Assembly (NCBI GenBank): GCA_930367205.1
Contig: OV884012.1
Coordinates: forward strand, 154,395,405 to 154,459,404
From: Acanthosoma haemorrhoidale
Lineage: Eukaryota; Arthropoda; Insecta; Hemiptera; Acanthosomatidae
Direction: 5' to 3'
DNA length: 64,000 nucleotides
Below are positions 1-21,446 of this stretch, piece by piece. The notes beneath the pieces are model-generated. The model made no database searches and had not been told where the DNA came from. It saw only the letters and a list, made by a program, of their open reading frames with translations. The stretch's first letter is position 1, and each line of letters begins with the position of its first letter. A program made the translations under genes and the position numbers.

Positions 1-187
1 TTTGTAATATAAAAACATTTTATTATAAAAAAATATGTATGTATATATATAATATATATTATATAAATATGTATGTATATATAAGATATATGGCCGAAAG
101 TGATATTCCTAGTTTACTACAAAGATGACCTTCAAGGTTGATTGATTGAATCAATCGATCTTGTGAGTTAAGGTTACTTCAAGATAT

Positions 188-193
188 TTTAAT
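188..193 (-). promoter_or_regulatory. Possible polyadenylation signal
   Basis: ATTAAA on the minus strand about 105 nt after the stop of the JHAMT-like gene. It is the common variant signal, but the area is AT-rich, so chance occurrence is likely. Confidence 0.3.
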
Positions 194-296
194 AAATAGT
201 ACAATCCCGTTTTAACAACAATAAAATATTTAAAAACAATATAAATAATTGACAATATTGATCAGGCGCAGGTCACATCCTATGGAAATGAGAGCA

Positions 297-9353
<9,057 letters not shown>

Positions 9354-9357
9354 CTGG

Positions 9358-9587
9358 GGGGGCCCCCGTGACAAATCATCCTAGAATTTTCAATGTTTAA
9401 GACAATTAATTTGTACTGGAGTCTTCAATAGTATCACAAAAGAAATAACAAAAGGAAAATACGTAAATTATAATAAAATCTCGTAGATTAGAAACATATA
9501 AGACTCTTCACTATTATCGTGGTTTGTCCAACAAATTCAATTAAAATAAGTAAAAAAAAAAGGTGGGTGAGTTCAACACATCAAGTT
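9358..9587. other. Unassigned; could hold a small upstream JHAMT exon
   Basis: AT-rich. A short first exon with the true start of the JHAMT-like gene may lie here or further right, but none can be chosen. Confidence 0.3.
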
Positions 9588-9850
9588 TTTTGACTCGTTG
9601 CAGCACCTGACCAACCCAGTGTTTAATACGATGACCCCACCACCCCTCCCGCATTGATGGCAACAGACTGTCAGGGAAAAATTAGGTTAAGAATTAGTAT
9701 ATAGGTTATTTTTAAGTTTGATCAAAAAGGTGAGTGAGCCCCATCAACTTTATTAGAATCAGTTCAGTCCAGTCACTTATAATGGGTATCGTTATATTCG
9801 TTATTGCATTATATAATTTTTATAAAATATAAAAAAAAAACAACAAATCC
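9588..9850 (+). pseudogene. Jockey-like LINE family-b 3' end
   Basis: Frame remnants read FFDSL, LTNPVF and the family-b C-terminus, with the expected HRW motif reduced by a stop. The family 3' UTR with the word GTGAGCCCCATCA follows, ending in an A-rich tail at about 9830-9850. Parallel copies are at 12725, 36838 and 53020. Confidence 0.72.
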
Positions 9851-10408
9851 AATAAATGGATTGAAACTTTTAAGCCAGTTTTAGTTATGTCAGGATTTAG
9901 TCCATGCTCCTAATATACATGGCCGTGTGTAGACCAATATTTACCTGCCCCCCCCCTTCCCAGGAATATAGGGATATAAACTGTGGACAGGATATGTCTT
10001 TTTGTCTTTCCCTCTATGTCGCGACTTCCGTTTCTCCTCCTCGTACTCATAAGCGTAATAAATTCCAGGATCACAGCTCAAGATAATATTATTTTATGCA
10101 TGAGATATAACCTATTATTTATAATCACACCCAGGATATAATTTATGGTTGTCGTGCCCGTAGGTACAGGCTCTACTTTCAAACAGGTGTGCAATCTTTC
10201 ACCTGTGCGGAGGATAGCGGTGGGAAAATATATGAACGGTGATAATGCTTGCTTATAAAACCTTAGTACAAATTACACATGTTCTATATGGGCGGTGACA
10301 GCACTAATTATTTCAAGCCGTTGTGTGAGTTCATTGTCAGCAAACAGTTTGTTGGTAAATACGGTTACTGCTGGATCGAAACGAGGAACGGTTACAATAG
10401 TGCAAAAC
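9851..10408. other. Nothing recognised
   Basis: Unique-looking sequence with a short C-run near 9950. No coding or repeat signal is supportable. Confidence 0.4.
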
Positions 10409-11750
10409 ATTAGGAACAGTACATGGCCTGGAATTTTCTCTCACCGCCTATTTTCGTTCCCCGTTCTTCGTTCAGTTCTACTCCCACAGCAGGAACGATT
10501 ATGAACGGTACACAGCCTCGATATTTTCCGTTACAATCTCATTTCGTTCCCCGTTCTTCGTTCAGTTCTACTCCCACAGTGGGAACGATTATGAACGGTA
10601 CACAGCCTCGATATTTTCCGTTACAATCTCATTTCGTTCCCCGTTCTTCGTTCAGTTCTACTCCCACAGCGGGAACGATTATGAACGGTACATAGCCTCG
10701 ATATTTTCCGTTACAATCTCATTTCGTTCCCCGTTCTTCGTTCAGTTCTACTCCCACAGTGGGAACGATTATGAACGGTACACAGCCTCAATATTTTCCG
10801 TTACAATCTCATATCCTTCCCCGTTCTTCGTTCAGTTCTACTCCCACAGTGGGAACCATTATAAACGGTACACAGCCTCGATATTTTCCGTTACAATCTC
10901 ATTTCGTTCCCCGTTCTTCGTTCAGTTCTACTCCCACAGTGGGAACGATTATGAACGGTACACAGCCTCGATTTTTTCCGTTACAATCTCATTTCGTTCC
11001 CCGATCTTCGTTCAGTTCTACTCCCACAGTGGGAACGATTATGAACGGTACACAGCCTCGATATTTTCCGTTACAATCTCATTTCGTTCCCCGTTCTTCG
11101 TTCAGTTCTACTCCCACAGTGGGAACGATTATGAACGGTACACAGCCTCGATATTTTCCGTTACAATCTCATTTCGTTCCCCGTTCTTCATTCAGTTCTA
11201 CTCCCACAGTGGGAACGATTATGAACGGTACACAGCCTCGATATTTTCCGTTACAATCTCATTTCGTTCCCCGTTCTTCGTTCAGTTCTACTCCCACAGC
11301 GGGAACGATTATGAACGGTACACAGCCTCGATATTTTCCGTTACAATCTCATTTCGTTCCCCGTTCTTCGTTCAGTTCTACTCCCACAGTGGGGACGTTA
11401 TGAACGGTACACAGCCTCGATTTTTTCCGTTACAATCTCATTTCGTTCCCCGTTCTTCGTTCAGTTCTACTCCCACAGTGGGGACGATTATGAACGGTAC
11501 ACAGCCTCGATTTTTTCCGTTACAATCTCATTTTGTTCCCCGTTCTTCGTTTAGTTCTACTCCCGCAGTGGGGACGATTATGAACGGTACACAGCCTCAA
11601 TTTTTTCCGTTACAATCTCATTTCGTTCCCCGTTCTTCGTTCAGTTCTACTTCCACAGTGGGAACGATTATGAACGGTACACAGCCTCGATATTTTCTGT
11701 TACAATCTCATTTCCTTCCCCGTTCTTCGTTCAGTTCTACTCCCACACGG
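10409..11750 (+). repeat. 90-bp minisatellite, about 14.4 units
   Basis: A 90-bp unit repeats head to tail from about 10452 to 11750, preceded by a half-diverged unit from 10409. Each unit holds the interrupted palindrome CCCACAGTGGG and GAACGGTACACAGCC. Because 90 is divisible by three, one frame stays open for 30 residues per unit (FSSTPTVGTIMNGTQP and so on). It is broken by TAG at 10693-10695 and by a 1-bp deletion near 11397. Differences between units often change the residue, and no start or splice context stands out, so I treat it as non-coding. Confidence 0.95.
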
Positions 11751-12724
11751 AGAGTATTTACTCTGCAGTCTTTTTTTTTTCTACTGTTAATATGATGCAT
11801 GATGAAAATCTAACAGTAGGAAGAAACTAACAAAAAACTACATAACAAACCTAAAATAATAATAATAAATAAAATTAAATTAAGTAAATATGAAGGTAAT
11901 TTAATGTTTATTCCAATGGGTTTTTGAATATGGAAGTTAGGAATAAGACATTCTCTGGCTGGATGTTTGGTATTTGTAGATCTTTTAGCATGGTGGTCAT
12001 CTTAATAATTGTTAATTATGGACATACTAATGTTTTGTACGACTCTCCTGTAAGTTGAAGTTTAACCCCAAGCCGGTACAGCATATGTCATAGGAAGGGT
12101 TAATGTTTTGTGTAGTACTTTGTTATCAGGGGTCAGTTTTGATTTTTTGTGGGAGCAGAGCCACATGAGATTTTAAGTTTTTTTGCATTTATTGTATACG
12201 TGGTTTGTGAAAGTGAGGGAACGGTCTAAGGTTGCTCATAGGCAGTGAGTGGAATGGTATTTGTGAATCGTTTAAGGATAAGTGGTGGGTTAATATTTGT
12301 CGACTTTTGTTGAATACTATTGCCCCTTTTTTAAGTAGCTCAAGTTTAATTTTCCATTTATTGAAATGAAATAGCTGTTGATTCGTCTTCCATTTGTGCC
12401 TGTAATCTATTCGCTATTGGGTCTATACATTGCTGTGTCGTCTGCGTATAAAGAACGATATTTTGACATTGGATTTATTTTATTAGATGTCAGTGATGTA
12501 TAGAATAAAAAGGGTAGGAGAAGACAAGAGCCTCGAGGGAGTCATGCTGACAGGTAATGAGTAGTTTAGGGACTACTGTTAATCGGATTGTAAAAAAATC
12601 TAGAAGGATTGGAGTGAATGAAGTGAATGATGTATGATGGAAAATCGTGACTGATAAGTTTAGGAATGAGCCCGAACTGAAAGATTTTTCTATATTAAGC
12701 CTGACCACCCTATGTTTTTTTTGT
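11751..12724. other. AT-rich, nothing recognised
   Basis: No coding frame with family resemblance and no repeat alignable to others in the window. Confidence 0.4.
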
Positions 12725-13110
12725 TGAAAGCTTTTGTTATATTATCTGTCAGCCTTGCAAGCTGCAATGTGTCCTCCGGCCAGCTCTGCTGTACGGTGCC
12801 CCGCTATATACTGATAGTACAGCCAAAAGTATCCATTAATATCAGAACGGTACCATGAGAAAAGAGTTCAGACTTACCACTCTCTGGTTAAAAAACGCCG
12901 ACCAGCACCCGTTTCTCGGCGTGCCGTTGGATGGTGTGTTCATCCACCGGACATACATTAACGGACACTGGTTGCATCAAACTGACCTGACAAACCCAGT
13001 GTTTAGCACTATGAACCAACCTCCATTCTCGCATCGATGGAAACAGGCGGTCGGAGAAAACTAGGTTAAATTAGTTTATATAAATTGAGGTTAGTATTAA
13101 CAACAGTCGT
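12725..13110 (+). pseudogene. Jockey-like LINE family-b RT fragment
   Basis: Frames read RPALLYGAPLY in degraded form, then VFIHRTYINGHWLHQTDLTN and PVFSTMNQPPFSHRWKQAV, parallel to the copy at 4659-5445. The segment is frameshifted and truncated, and is followed by the family 3' UTR start (CTAGGTTAAATTAG). Confidence 0.72.
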
Positions 13111-13864
13111 TCATAAGATGAGCCTAATCAATTTCTCTGTTCACACGCCTTCTCTGGACTTATGTAATGTAATGTCATTGTAGATTTTAGAGTGGGAGTA
13201 GGTAGGGGGATTGGGCCTGCCTTGGTCATTCTCTTACTTTCTGCAGTTTTAATTGTTTACATTTGTCTTATAGATAAATGAATGTATGGGGAAGTATGCG
13301 TTGTAGCATTTAGAATCCAGTCATAGTTTGCTGTCGTTGTTCAGGTTACCGTTAAATTTAAAATTTGAGTAGATCAATTCATTGATGGAGTTTAGAGGTG
13401 GGGTGGCTAGTAATATATTTATGTTTTTCCATTTTTCCAGTTGGTTTCTGTAGTAAAAACTGAACTGTTTTGAAAAAAAATTTCCTGATTCGCTGTTTAT
13501 ATCTTGATGTTCCTTTTGTGGTTCGATTTTTAATTTCTATGGACGCTTTCAAACTGTTCAGCAATGGCATATGTACATTTAATTAAGTTATGGATTTGTC
13601 ATTATCAGATGAATGATTAATGTCAATTTCCTTATCTAAAAATCACCGAAATTCTTTCCCGTTTTTTTTTTTTTTGTGAAGAGGATTTTTTCAAAGGAAG
13701 GATTACAGTTAATTTATTTTTCAATACGGAAAGTCACAGGGTTAAAGAGTTGAGACAACCAAGAGAAATGAGTCTTGAAATATTTCTTGGTTCAAACCAC
13801 TGCTGAGATATGAGGAGGTTCAAATTCCTAACCGGTTGTGTCTCGAGATAAAATTTAAAAGAAT
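13111..13864. other. Nothing recognised
   Basis: AT-rich. A B-box-like GGTTCAAATTCC near 13817 has no matching A box. Confidence 0.4.
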
Positions 13865-14262
13865 TTTACCATTTTTGTTAGTACCACTCCTTATTTTTTA
13901 AATTTAGGTCTCCATAAACTAACACATGTTTACTCATCCTAAGTATTCTAATTAAATCCACAGTGTATAATTTTCTAGGGGGGGGGGGGTATAGGTTTGT
14001 AATTGCCATTACGTTTTTATCGTGCATCTGGAATTGAACCACGACCGCTTCAGTATGGACACAATTATTCACTGGACTGTATGAGTGTGGTAGGTCTGGT
14101 CTCCTGCCTTGATCTTTCCAATAGATGACATAGCCTGGTACAGAAAACTGTCTGGATCTGTTCTTGTCTCAATAACAGAGACAAAATGGGGCTGAGAGCG
14201 ACGTAGAAACTGTTTAAATTCTGTATCGTTACGACGTACGGTCCGGGCATTCCTCATCATAC
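13865..14262 (-). pseudogene. LINE endonuclease (APE-type) domain fragment
   Basis: The upstream frame carries TEFKQFLRRSQPHFVSVIET, matching the PDIxxxxET motif of the apurinic-like endonuclease of Jockey-type ORF2. After a frameshift near 14070, the second frame carries AITNLYPPPP and HVLVYGDLNLKNKEW, the Y-P-P and GDxNAKHxxW motifs. The domain nicks target DNA for reverse transcription; here it is broken and partial. A G-run at about 13979-13989 falls within it. Confidence 0.75.
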
Positions 14263-17200
14263 CATTTTTATATATTTGCTACGTAATGTCATTGGGATGT
14301 GCCATAAATAGAAATAAATAACACGTTGTGTACGTTAAAGTAAAACGTTTGTTTTCATTCGACTTGTTATCGGTTTATATTGTTTACTGAGATATTATTA
14401 TAAACAGATTATCACCAGTTCTGTGATGGACGCCACTGTGAGTGTATCTGTATAAATTAGTACGTCAACAAATGTTGGTGAATATATATAGTATTGTAAG
14501 AGAGTGTTACATTTTATATGATTGACATAATATTGCCTATACCTTAAAGAAGATTTTGTAGTCTAAAGGTTGTGAGTATGGATTTGAGTACAATCAATAT
14601 TATCAATATAAGGTTAAATAATAATAATAAGAATAGCAGAGAAACATATTGTCCCTTAGTCGAGGAAACTAACCATAAGTTTGATTGATCTCAAATAATC
14701 TGGTATGGATCAATCATACTCTTTTATTAGAGCACTTTGTTCTTGCCAATTGCTGCATTTTGATACTTTGAACCGTTAAAGCAGCCTTTTTTGAAGTGTT
14801 CTTCTCAACATTTTGGTTTCTTGGTAGCAATTGCAGGCTACATGATTGAATTCTTGGCACGGATAACAATAAGTTAATGTTTGTAATGCGTTAATTTGTA
14901 TTTTTCCCAGCAATATTTCACAATATCTAACTTATTTTCGAGGATAACTATTGAAATAGGTGGTTTCCTCCAAACCCTGGGCTTTAAGATCCGTATAATT
15001 CCTTCGGAGGAAAATTCTGGCATGCCTATCAAAACCACTTTTGGATTTGCCGGACGGTGCAGGTGTGGAAGGTTATTTATTGCCCTTTATGCTAGCGGAA
15101 TCTTCACTGTTTCAGGCATAAAATACGATTTTATTTCCAGTATATTTTATGTTAACCTCGCTTTGAGGGTTTTGTTTTGTTTTGAGAAAGTTATGCAATA
15201 ATTTCCCCTATGATTTTGCAATGTAAAACAGGTTTCATTGCTTGGATTTCCTCTTCATATTCTTCTTCCTCGTCGGAAAATTGATCTATACAATTAAATC
15301 TTGAGACATTGTACTTTACTGACTCCCTTCTTTTTCTTTTAGAACAACTCTGCGCCTGGTTAAATTTTTGATGGGCCTGTTAAACATTTTTTAATTTGTC
15401 ACCTCATCATTGTTTTCAATAACACTGTATTTGGAAATAATTAGTTCAAAAGTAGAACTACTGTAGTTGCATAAAAAATAAAACTACAAATAAAAAAAAC
15501 AAAACAAAATTTTACATTTATGTATGATGTTAAATATATATACATATAAATACCAGTAATCATTTAATTAGCTACTGTGTAATTCATTATCAAATTAAAG
15601 AGCTAGTAGCCCTGTTAAATGATGTCATTTTTTTCATATTGTAATGAAATAGACTCATTAAAACTATCATTAATATTTTTTTCGCAAATATGTAAATCGT
15701 TTCGTGTGTTACAAAAAGATATGCTATTTTGCATGTTAGTTTCATTTAATGGCCTAACATGGCCAAGTACTGTGCAATGCAAAAATATTTTTCATCCTGT
15801 TTAGGAAGATAGTGAACAAAAGCTTAAATATGTTCGGCCCTTAGTTGGCTATAATTAGACCAAAAACAAAACCAAATTAATTAAATTAATTTTTTTTTCA
15901 AATATTATATACGAGTATAGGTGATAATTTGTAAGAAAAAATAATGAGGCATGTTAGGGAAAATGCTAATATAAATAATTCAATAAAACTGTACTATTCA
16001 ATAAGACACAATAATTTGGAAGTTCATCGAAACACTTGCTCGAAATTAATGTCTTTCTCTCGAGTTAGTCACTTCATTTAATAGAACAACAGATACCAGT
16101 GAAAACCATAAGAAATGTGCGCCAAAAATATTTACAATTGAAAGTGTTATTAAAATAATATATAAATAGCATAAATCAAATAAAAATATATATAAAATAT
16201 CATAATAACTTAAAACTATCTCCAGTTTAAAATGGCTATAATAAAGGCAATGCATACGATATCAAACCTGTGCCCCATGATTGCTTGCTTACTGTGGACT
16301 CACTAAAGAGATTAGGGTGCAAATATGCCCCCTCTACCTTACCCTAAAACATGGTAGATTAGTGAGCATAATCGTTTTTCCTTTTTCTATCGACCTAAAT
16401 ATACACACCTGTTCTACAATAGTTAAAGGAATGTATGTTTGGGTTTGGTCAATGCAATTACGAAAATTAAGAGTGGAAAAAATTCAAAGTGAAGGTATTT
16501 AATAACTAACCCGTTTCCCTTTAAATTGTATCTGTTCTCAAATCACAGCTATGAACCTATTTGGAATTTGTAAAGTTCCGATTTTTCCCCACGGTATGTG
16601 CTCAATATTGAAAACTGCAAGGATATCAAAGATATTCTATAAAATATAGTTTTTGGAACCAGTAATAGAAATATATTTTATGCCCTTTGAGCGAATTTTC
16701 GCATGTATTTTTTTGTTTATTCACATTTCTTTTTTAATAATATATTTGGTTTGTGTTAGTTGTGGAAGAAAGGATATACATCATTTAAGAAATCTTCTGT
16801 CCCTCCACAATATCCTTCGAATGAATTAGCAAATGGTGGAAGACGTCCAAGCTGCTAGACTCAAATTATATTGATTTGAAGTATTACTATCGTAAAGGTG
16901 GTATCAGCTAATACAAATATTTTATTAAATAGAAGATGCACGAAACAAGGCGTCATATTTGTAATAACCATGTATTTTGTGATACAAAAAAATTATTAGT
17001 GCAACTGTAAGGATTAAAATTGAAATGAATACATTCGTTCTGAAAGGAGACGGTTCAGAGTCAGGGATAGTTTGTTGCTTTACAAAAAGAGAATTTTCAT
17101 AAGGCTCAACTCATGTCATCATCCACATGAGCTTGAACAATATGACAACATGTTGCATAAACAATATTTATACATAAAAAATATATCATAAACAAGAAAC

Positions 17201-17465
17201 TGAATTCGGTAACACTCGACCATAATACATACAAAAATAATAATGTGTTTCCAAAGAAGTTAAGGTAAGTTTTATGCACACTTCAAATAAATTGAACATA
17301 ATATACTATAAATATATGTTATAGCTAGTGGCAAGGCATTGTTAAGCCTAATACCACAGAGCCTAGTGTAAACAAAGCCTGGATATGAGAACAGAATAAA
17401 GCCAGTTAACAATCGAACCTGTGTGCATTATTATCATCCATATTCTATCTTTTTCTTTGATCGTC
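14263..17465. other. 3.2 kb AT-rich stretch, nothing recognised
   Basis: No conserved coding frame, RNA gene or repeat was seen. It may hold introns or intergenic sequence. Confidence 0.45.
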
Positions 17466-18200
17466 TACAGCCGGGAGACGAAAACTTATAAAATATATCG
17501 AGACGAAATTCGTTTTCATGTTCGATTCCCAAGGGGGGATATTTTTTTTTTAACTTAAATAATTTATCTGAAAAAAAAAGTTCACCGAATTAACACACTT
17601 ATCGGTTCAGGAAAAAATAACATTAAGTATATAAGTTATGCCTCTTTCAGTAACCCCCCGGGATGGCCGAGTGACCTAAACTATGGTCCTCCGGCTTGTA
17701 TATAATATACCGAGACGAGACTCGTTCTCATGTTCGATTCCCAAGGGGGGATATTTTTTTTTTAACTTAAATAATTTATCTGAAAAAATAAGTTCACCGA
17801 ATTAACACAGTTATCGGTTAAGGCAAAAATAACATTAAGTATATAAGTTATGCCTCTTTCAGTAACTCCCCGGGATGGCCGAGTGACCTAAACTATGGTC
17901 CTCCGGCTTGTATATAATATACCGAGACGAGATTCGTTCTCATGTTCGATTCCCAAGGGGGGATATTTTTTTTTTAACTTAAATAATTTATCTGAAAAAA
18001 TAAGTTCACCGAATTAACACAGTTATCGGTTAAGGCAAAAATAACATTAAGTATATAAGTTATGCCTCTTTCAGTAACTCCCCGGGATGGCCGAGTGACC
18101 TAAACTATGGTCCTCCGGCTAGTATATAATATACCGAGACGAGACTCGTTCTCAAGTTCGATTCCCATGAGGGGATATTTTTTTTTTAACTTATCTGATA
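17466..18200 (+). repeat. tRNA-like tandem array, left arm (4 units)
   Basis: Period about 212 bp. B-box-like GTTCGATTCC recurs at about 17518, 17731, 17943 and 18155, and A-box-like TGGCCGAGTGA at 17664, 17876 and 18088. The first unit is diverged and the last has a mutated B box. Each tRNA-like part is flanked by CCCC...GGGG and followed within a few bases by a run of about 9-10 T. The start GGGATGGCCGAGTG resembles tRNA-Leu, a type II tRNA with a long variable arm, but the D and T stems do not pair well. It reads as a tRNA-derived satellite, not a set of working tRNAs. Confidence 0.85.
17664..17762 (+). ncRNA. Representative tRNA-Leu-like unit with Pol III signals
   Basis: An A-box-like TGGCCGAGTGA, a B-box-like TGTTCGATTCC 67 nt further on, and a T-run after GGGGGGATA together make a plausible Pol III unit. 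Whether it is transcribed is unknown. Stem pairing is too poor to call a tRNA gene. Confidence 0.4.
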
Positions 18201-19322
18201 AAATAAAATAGTTTTTTTAATTCAATTTGGGGGACAGTTGGGTTCTCCTTTTATGATTGTCCACCACATTCTATGACCAATACATTCATATTTTTTCTTA
18301 GTGATCATAGATTTAACCAGTCAGCCCCGTGACTCTGTAACGTACCAAAAGTGAACAAAGACGGAATACCATTAAGACCTATAATGCATTTCAAGATTGC
18401 AGCATCATCAAAAATTAGTAAGGCAATATTCAGGGGATTCTCAGCTGCAACGAATTATAAATCGGAATGTTGAGAAGATAATACCGGTGAATCAGTGAAA
18501 ATAGTGCAACAAGTAAATTTACCGGAAAACTGCATCCTGGTATCGTTCGTTGTAGTTAATTTATTCTAAAGTATTCATTCAGATGAGGTTATACCACCTG
18601 TTGGTAAAATACATGCAACGCAACAAATATAACCCTCTGGCCAGCAGGGAAATGTCGACATTATGAATTCAATGGTGATTCCTTCACGCAGGCTAAAAGG
18701 TTAGCAACACTGAGTCCACTATGAACGGAAATTTATCGAGACGAATTATAGAAAGCATATATAATGACTAGCAAAATATTAAATATTGGATAAGGTACGG
18801 AGACGACCTACTGGCCTGCGTCTTGAGGCGTCAGAAGGCATCAAATGAGCTGTCTAAGTAAGTAAGTATTTAAACAGAATAAATAGGAACATATAATTTA
18901 CAACAGATACGGAAAGGACAAAGCTATAAAGTTTCCGGATCTAAAAGTGAGCAGAAGTAGGACAAAGATGGATTGAGAATATCCAGCAAAGACACGATGA
19001 GCGACGTAGTGATAAATAAGAGTCATTCGCAACATCACAGTCACAAAATGGCCACGTTCCACTTGATCATTTATAGATTACCTAAGAAGCCATTAGACAG
19101 GGATAGTTATGATAGAGAGGACATAGCACATGTGTCAATGTCCAACGCTCATGGAACCGATATCAAGACTCAAAGGAGAACTAGAATACAGAACACCGAC
19201 GAAAAAGGATACAAATAACTCAGGTGCTAGAAAATTGTGCACTACATACCATATTTTGGAAATATTTTGAATGACTTAAATTGACTCATATTTGTGGTGG
19301 CATTTAAGACACATGCAAATGT
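18201..19322. other. Inner flank of left arm, nothing firm
   Basis: AT-rich. An 81-codon plus frame at 18973-19218 is open but shows no family motif. It could be a decayed N-terminal part of the transposase-like ORF that follows. Confidence 0.35.
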
Positions 19323-20413
19323 GTGATTCATGCAAATATTCAACTGATGCTAATTAAATTGTATGAAAATAAAGCATTGCTTTGCTGTAATCTAACAAGA
19401 TTTCTAGCCATGATAACATGCAATGTCCATTTAACTAAATGTTTGTTACGAGAATGTGAGGGTTGTTCAAACAAGATGGTTGAATATTATCTTCCACAGC
19501 CAAACCGAATAGTGACCTCTCATCAGTGGATGTGTGAAACTACATCCTACGAAAAAGATGGGAAGATGAAGACAGTACGAAAACCCGTTAAAAAGCGATC
19601 AAGGTTCCACTAAGAGAACTAGTGCTCCAGTTAGAAGAAACGTTGCCTTTATTCTTAAAACATGTAGCCACGATAACGCACCAGTATCTGACCATCTCCG
19701 AACTTAAAAAGAATTTGACTGACAATGAAGCCCTTATTCATGTAGACTTCAGTGAGAACTATTGTTGCAAATATAACGAAGAGATTCAGGCAGTTCATTT
19801 TGGAGGGGCAAGACAACAAGTCACACTCCATACAGGAGTGTTATATTTACGTGACAATGACACTGCTAAATCGCAAACTTTTTGTTCTCTTTCGGATAAT
19901 AACAGGCACGATACTGTGGCGGTATGGCCACACTTAGAACCAGTTTGGCTTAAAAATCAGAATTCAAACATTCACAGAATACATATACTAAGTGACAGTC
20001 CTGTCAACCAATACAAGAACAAGTTCATGTTCCATATTGTATATCGTCATATAAATTATTTATTTCCGGGTACGACATTTCTTTCATGGCATTATTCAGA
20101 ACCACGCCATGGCAAAGGTGCACCTGATGGCGTAGGTGGTACTTAAAAGCAGTAGCTGAAGGCCAAGACATCGTAGATTTGAGTTCACTCAAAGACATTT
20201 TGTTAGCTAAATGTTCTTCAATAATCCTCTTTGAAGTTACCACTGCAAATATCGTAAGGATAGAAGACTTAGTTAAACAGTCACACACCATCAGTGCATT
20301 CCGTGGAACTCAAAAAATTCGCCATTTTGTCTTTACTGATAATCTCCTGGAGTTTAGAAGCCTTTCATGCCTGAATGTGTAGGAACATGTAGAAATTTCC
20401 ACCTGGGGTATTA
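19323..20413 (+). pseudogene. DDE-transposase-like ORF in three frames
   Basis: One homology runs through three frames (19323-19613, about 19615-20146, about 20145-20380). It starts with a Cys pair, CLLRECEGCSNKM. Then come DFSENYCCKYNEEIQAVHF, TLHTGVLY, HILSDSPVNQYKNKFMF and HGKGAPDGVGG. An Asp in DFSEN, an Asp in LSD and an acidic residue near the HGKG block fit an RNase H-like DDE catalytic triad. The type is common in insect repeats, but I cannot name the superfamily. Frameshifts near 19605 and 20144, and the LTR insertion at 20419, make it inactive. It lies between the two inverted tRNA-like arrays. Confidence 0.65.
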
Positions 20414-20418
20414 CTCAT

Positions 20419-21441
20419 TGTTGTGGCCACCTCTTAATTGTGAATAATTATAAGTTCCCCTCTTCTCGTATCAGACCTTGTATCTATGTCATCAAATGAA
20501 TATCAGACAATATGTATCTTTGTTTCAATATGTTTAATAAAGATTATAACGCCAGTGAGAGTAAAGGGAGGGGCTAGTGGAGTGGGGGCCCATCTCCACT
20601 TCCTCTCTAGCCGCCTGGTGGGGGCCCATCCCCCAGGGCGAGCCGGCTACATAAACCACAGGTCCTCAGACATAGGGCATTTGCATCAGAGCATCGCAGT
20701 ACGAGGAGCAACTTGTAACTCTATCAAAATTTTTTGTTCATTGTATTATTTTTTGAGGTTTTGAAATTAAAAAAAACAAAACATAGGACATAACGAACCG
20801 GACCGTCACTTGGTCTCCTCTCTCTCTGCACTGGCGCTTGCCGCTCTACTCAAAACCATAGTCTTATCATTCAACTACCTCTGCATCTCTCTCTCCTAGC
20901 CTCGCTATGTTTTAGTCCGACGTTGTCAGGCCCCACACCTTCCTTGTGGGAATCCTCTGCCTTCGTCTCGCTAAAACTAGCACCTCCTTGGGAGAGACCT
21001 CTCCCTCGCGGACGACGGTTGCCGTGGCCCTACAAACTTTCCTCGTAGTGTCTCACACGGCTATCCAATCTGCTTCTCTCCGGTTCACACTCGCCTTTGG
21101 GATCCGGACGGTTTTCGCCTACCTTTAGACACCCTTAGAGAGTGTGAATTCGTGGTCTTTCCAAGACCGCATAAACTGCCTATAAACCTACCCTGTACCT
21201 CTTCTCCTGAACATAGTTCATTGTCGGGGCACACACCTTCTAAAGATCTTATGGAGTCAAATCAAAGTGATTTAGGCTGCCCGCCGACTAGGCCGGCAAC
21301 CAGGGTGAAAGACCATAGGTCCACCCGCTCTATCTCTTTCTTGGCGCTCACCGGACGGCGGCTAAGAGGTTGTAGTGACCCTAGCCCGCGGCAGGCGTCC
21401 CCTCCCCACTTTGGGGATACTCAGTCACACTTATCCCGACA
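20419..21441. mobile_element. Solo LTR (copy C), 1,023 bp
   Basis: Starts TGTTGTGGCCACC and ends TATCCCGACA, with 5-bp duplications CTCAT at 20414-20418 and 21442-21446. It is the inverted counterpart of copy B and aligns with it at both ends. It contains AATAAAG near 20539. A short internal stretch (about 20740-20790), with TTTCAAAACCTC-type sequence in complement, matches the LINE tail seen in copy B. Confidence 0.85.
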
Positions 21442-21446
21442 CTCAT

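Noticed and set aside
10423..11795. Long plus-strand ORFs of FSSTPTVGTIMNGTQP repeats as a repeat protein
   Set aside because: They are the in-frame reading of a 90-bp minisatellite with a stop, a frameshift and many amino-acid-changing variants.
13790..13840. tRNA or SINE from the GGTTCAAATTCC word
   Set aside because: No A box at the right distance and no cloverleaf pairing.
17664..17750. Functional tRNA-Leu genes in the arrays
   Set aside because: A and B boxes are present, but the D, anticodon and T stems do not pair, so they are tRNA-like repeats.
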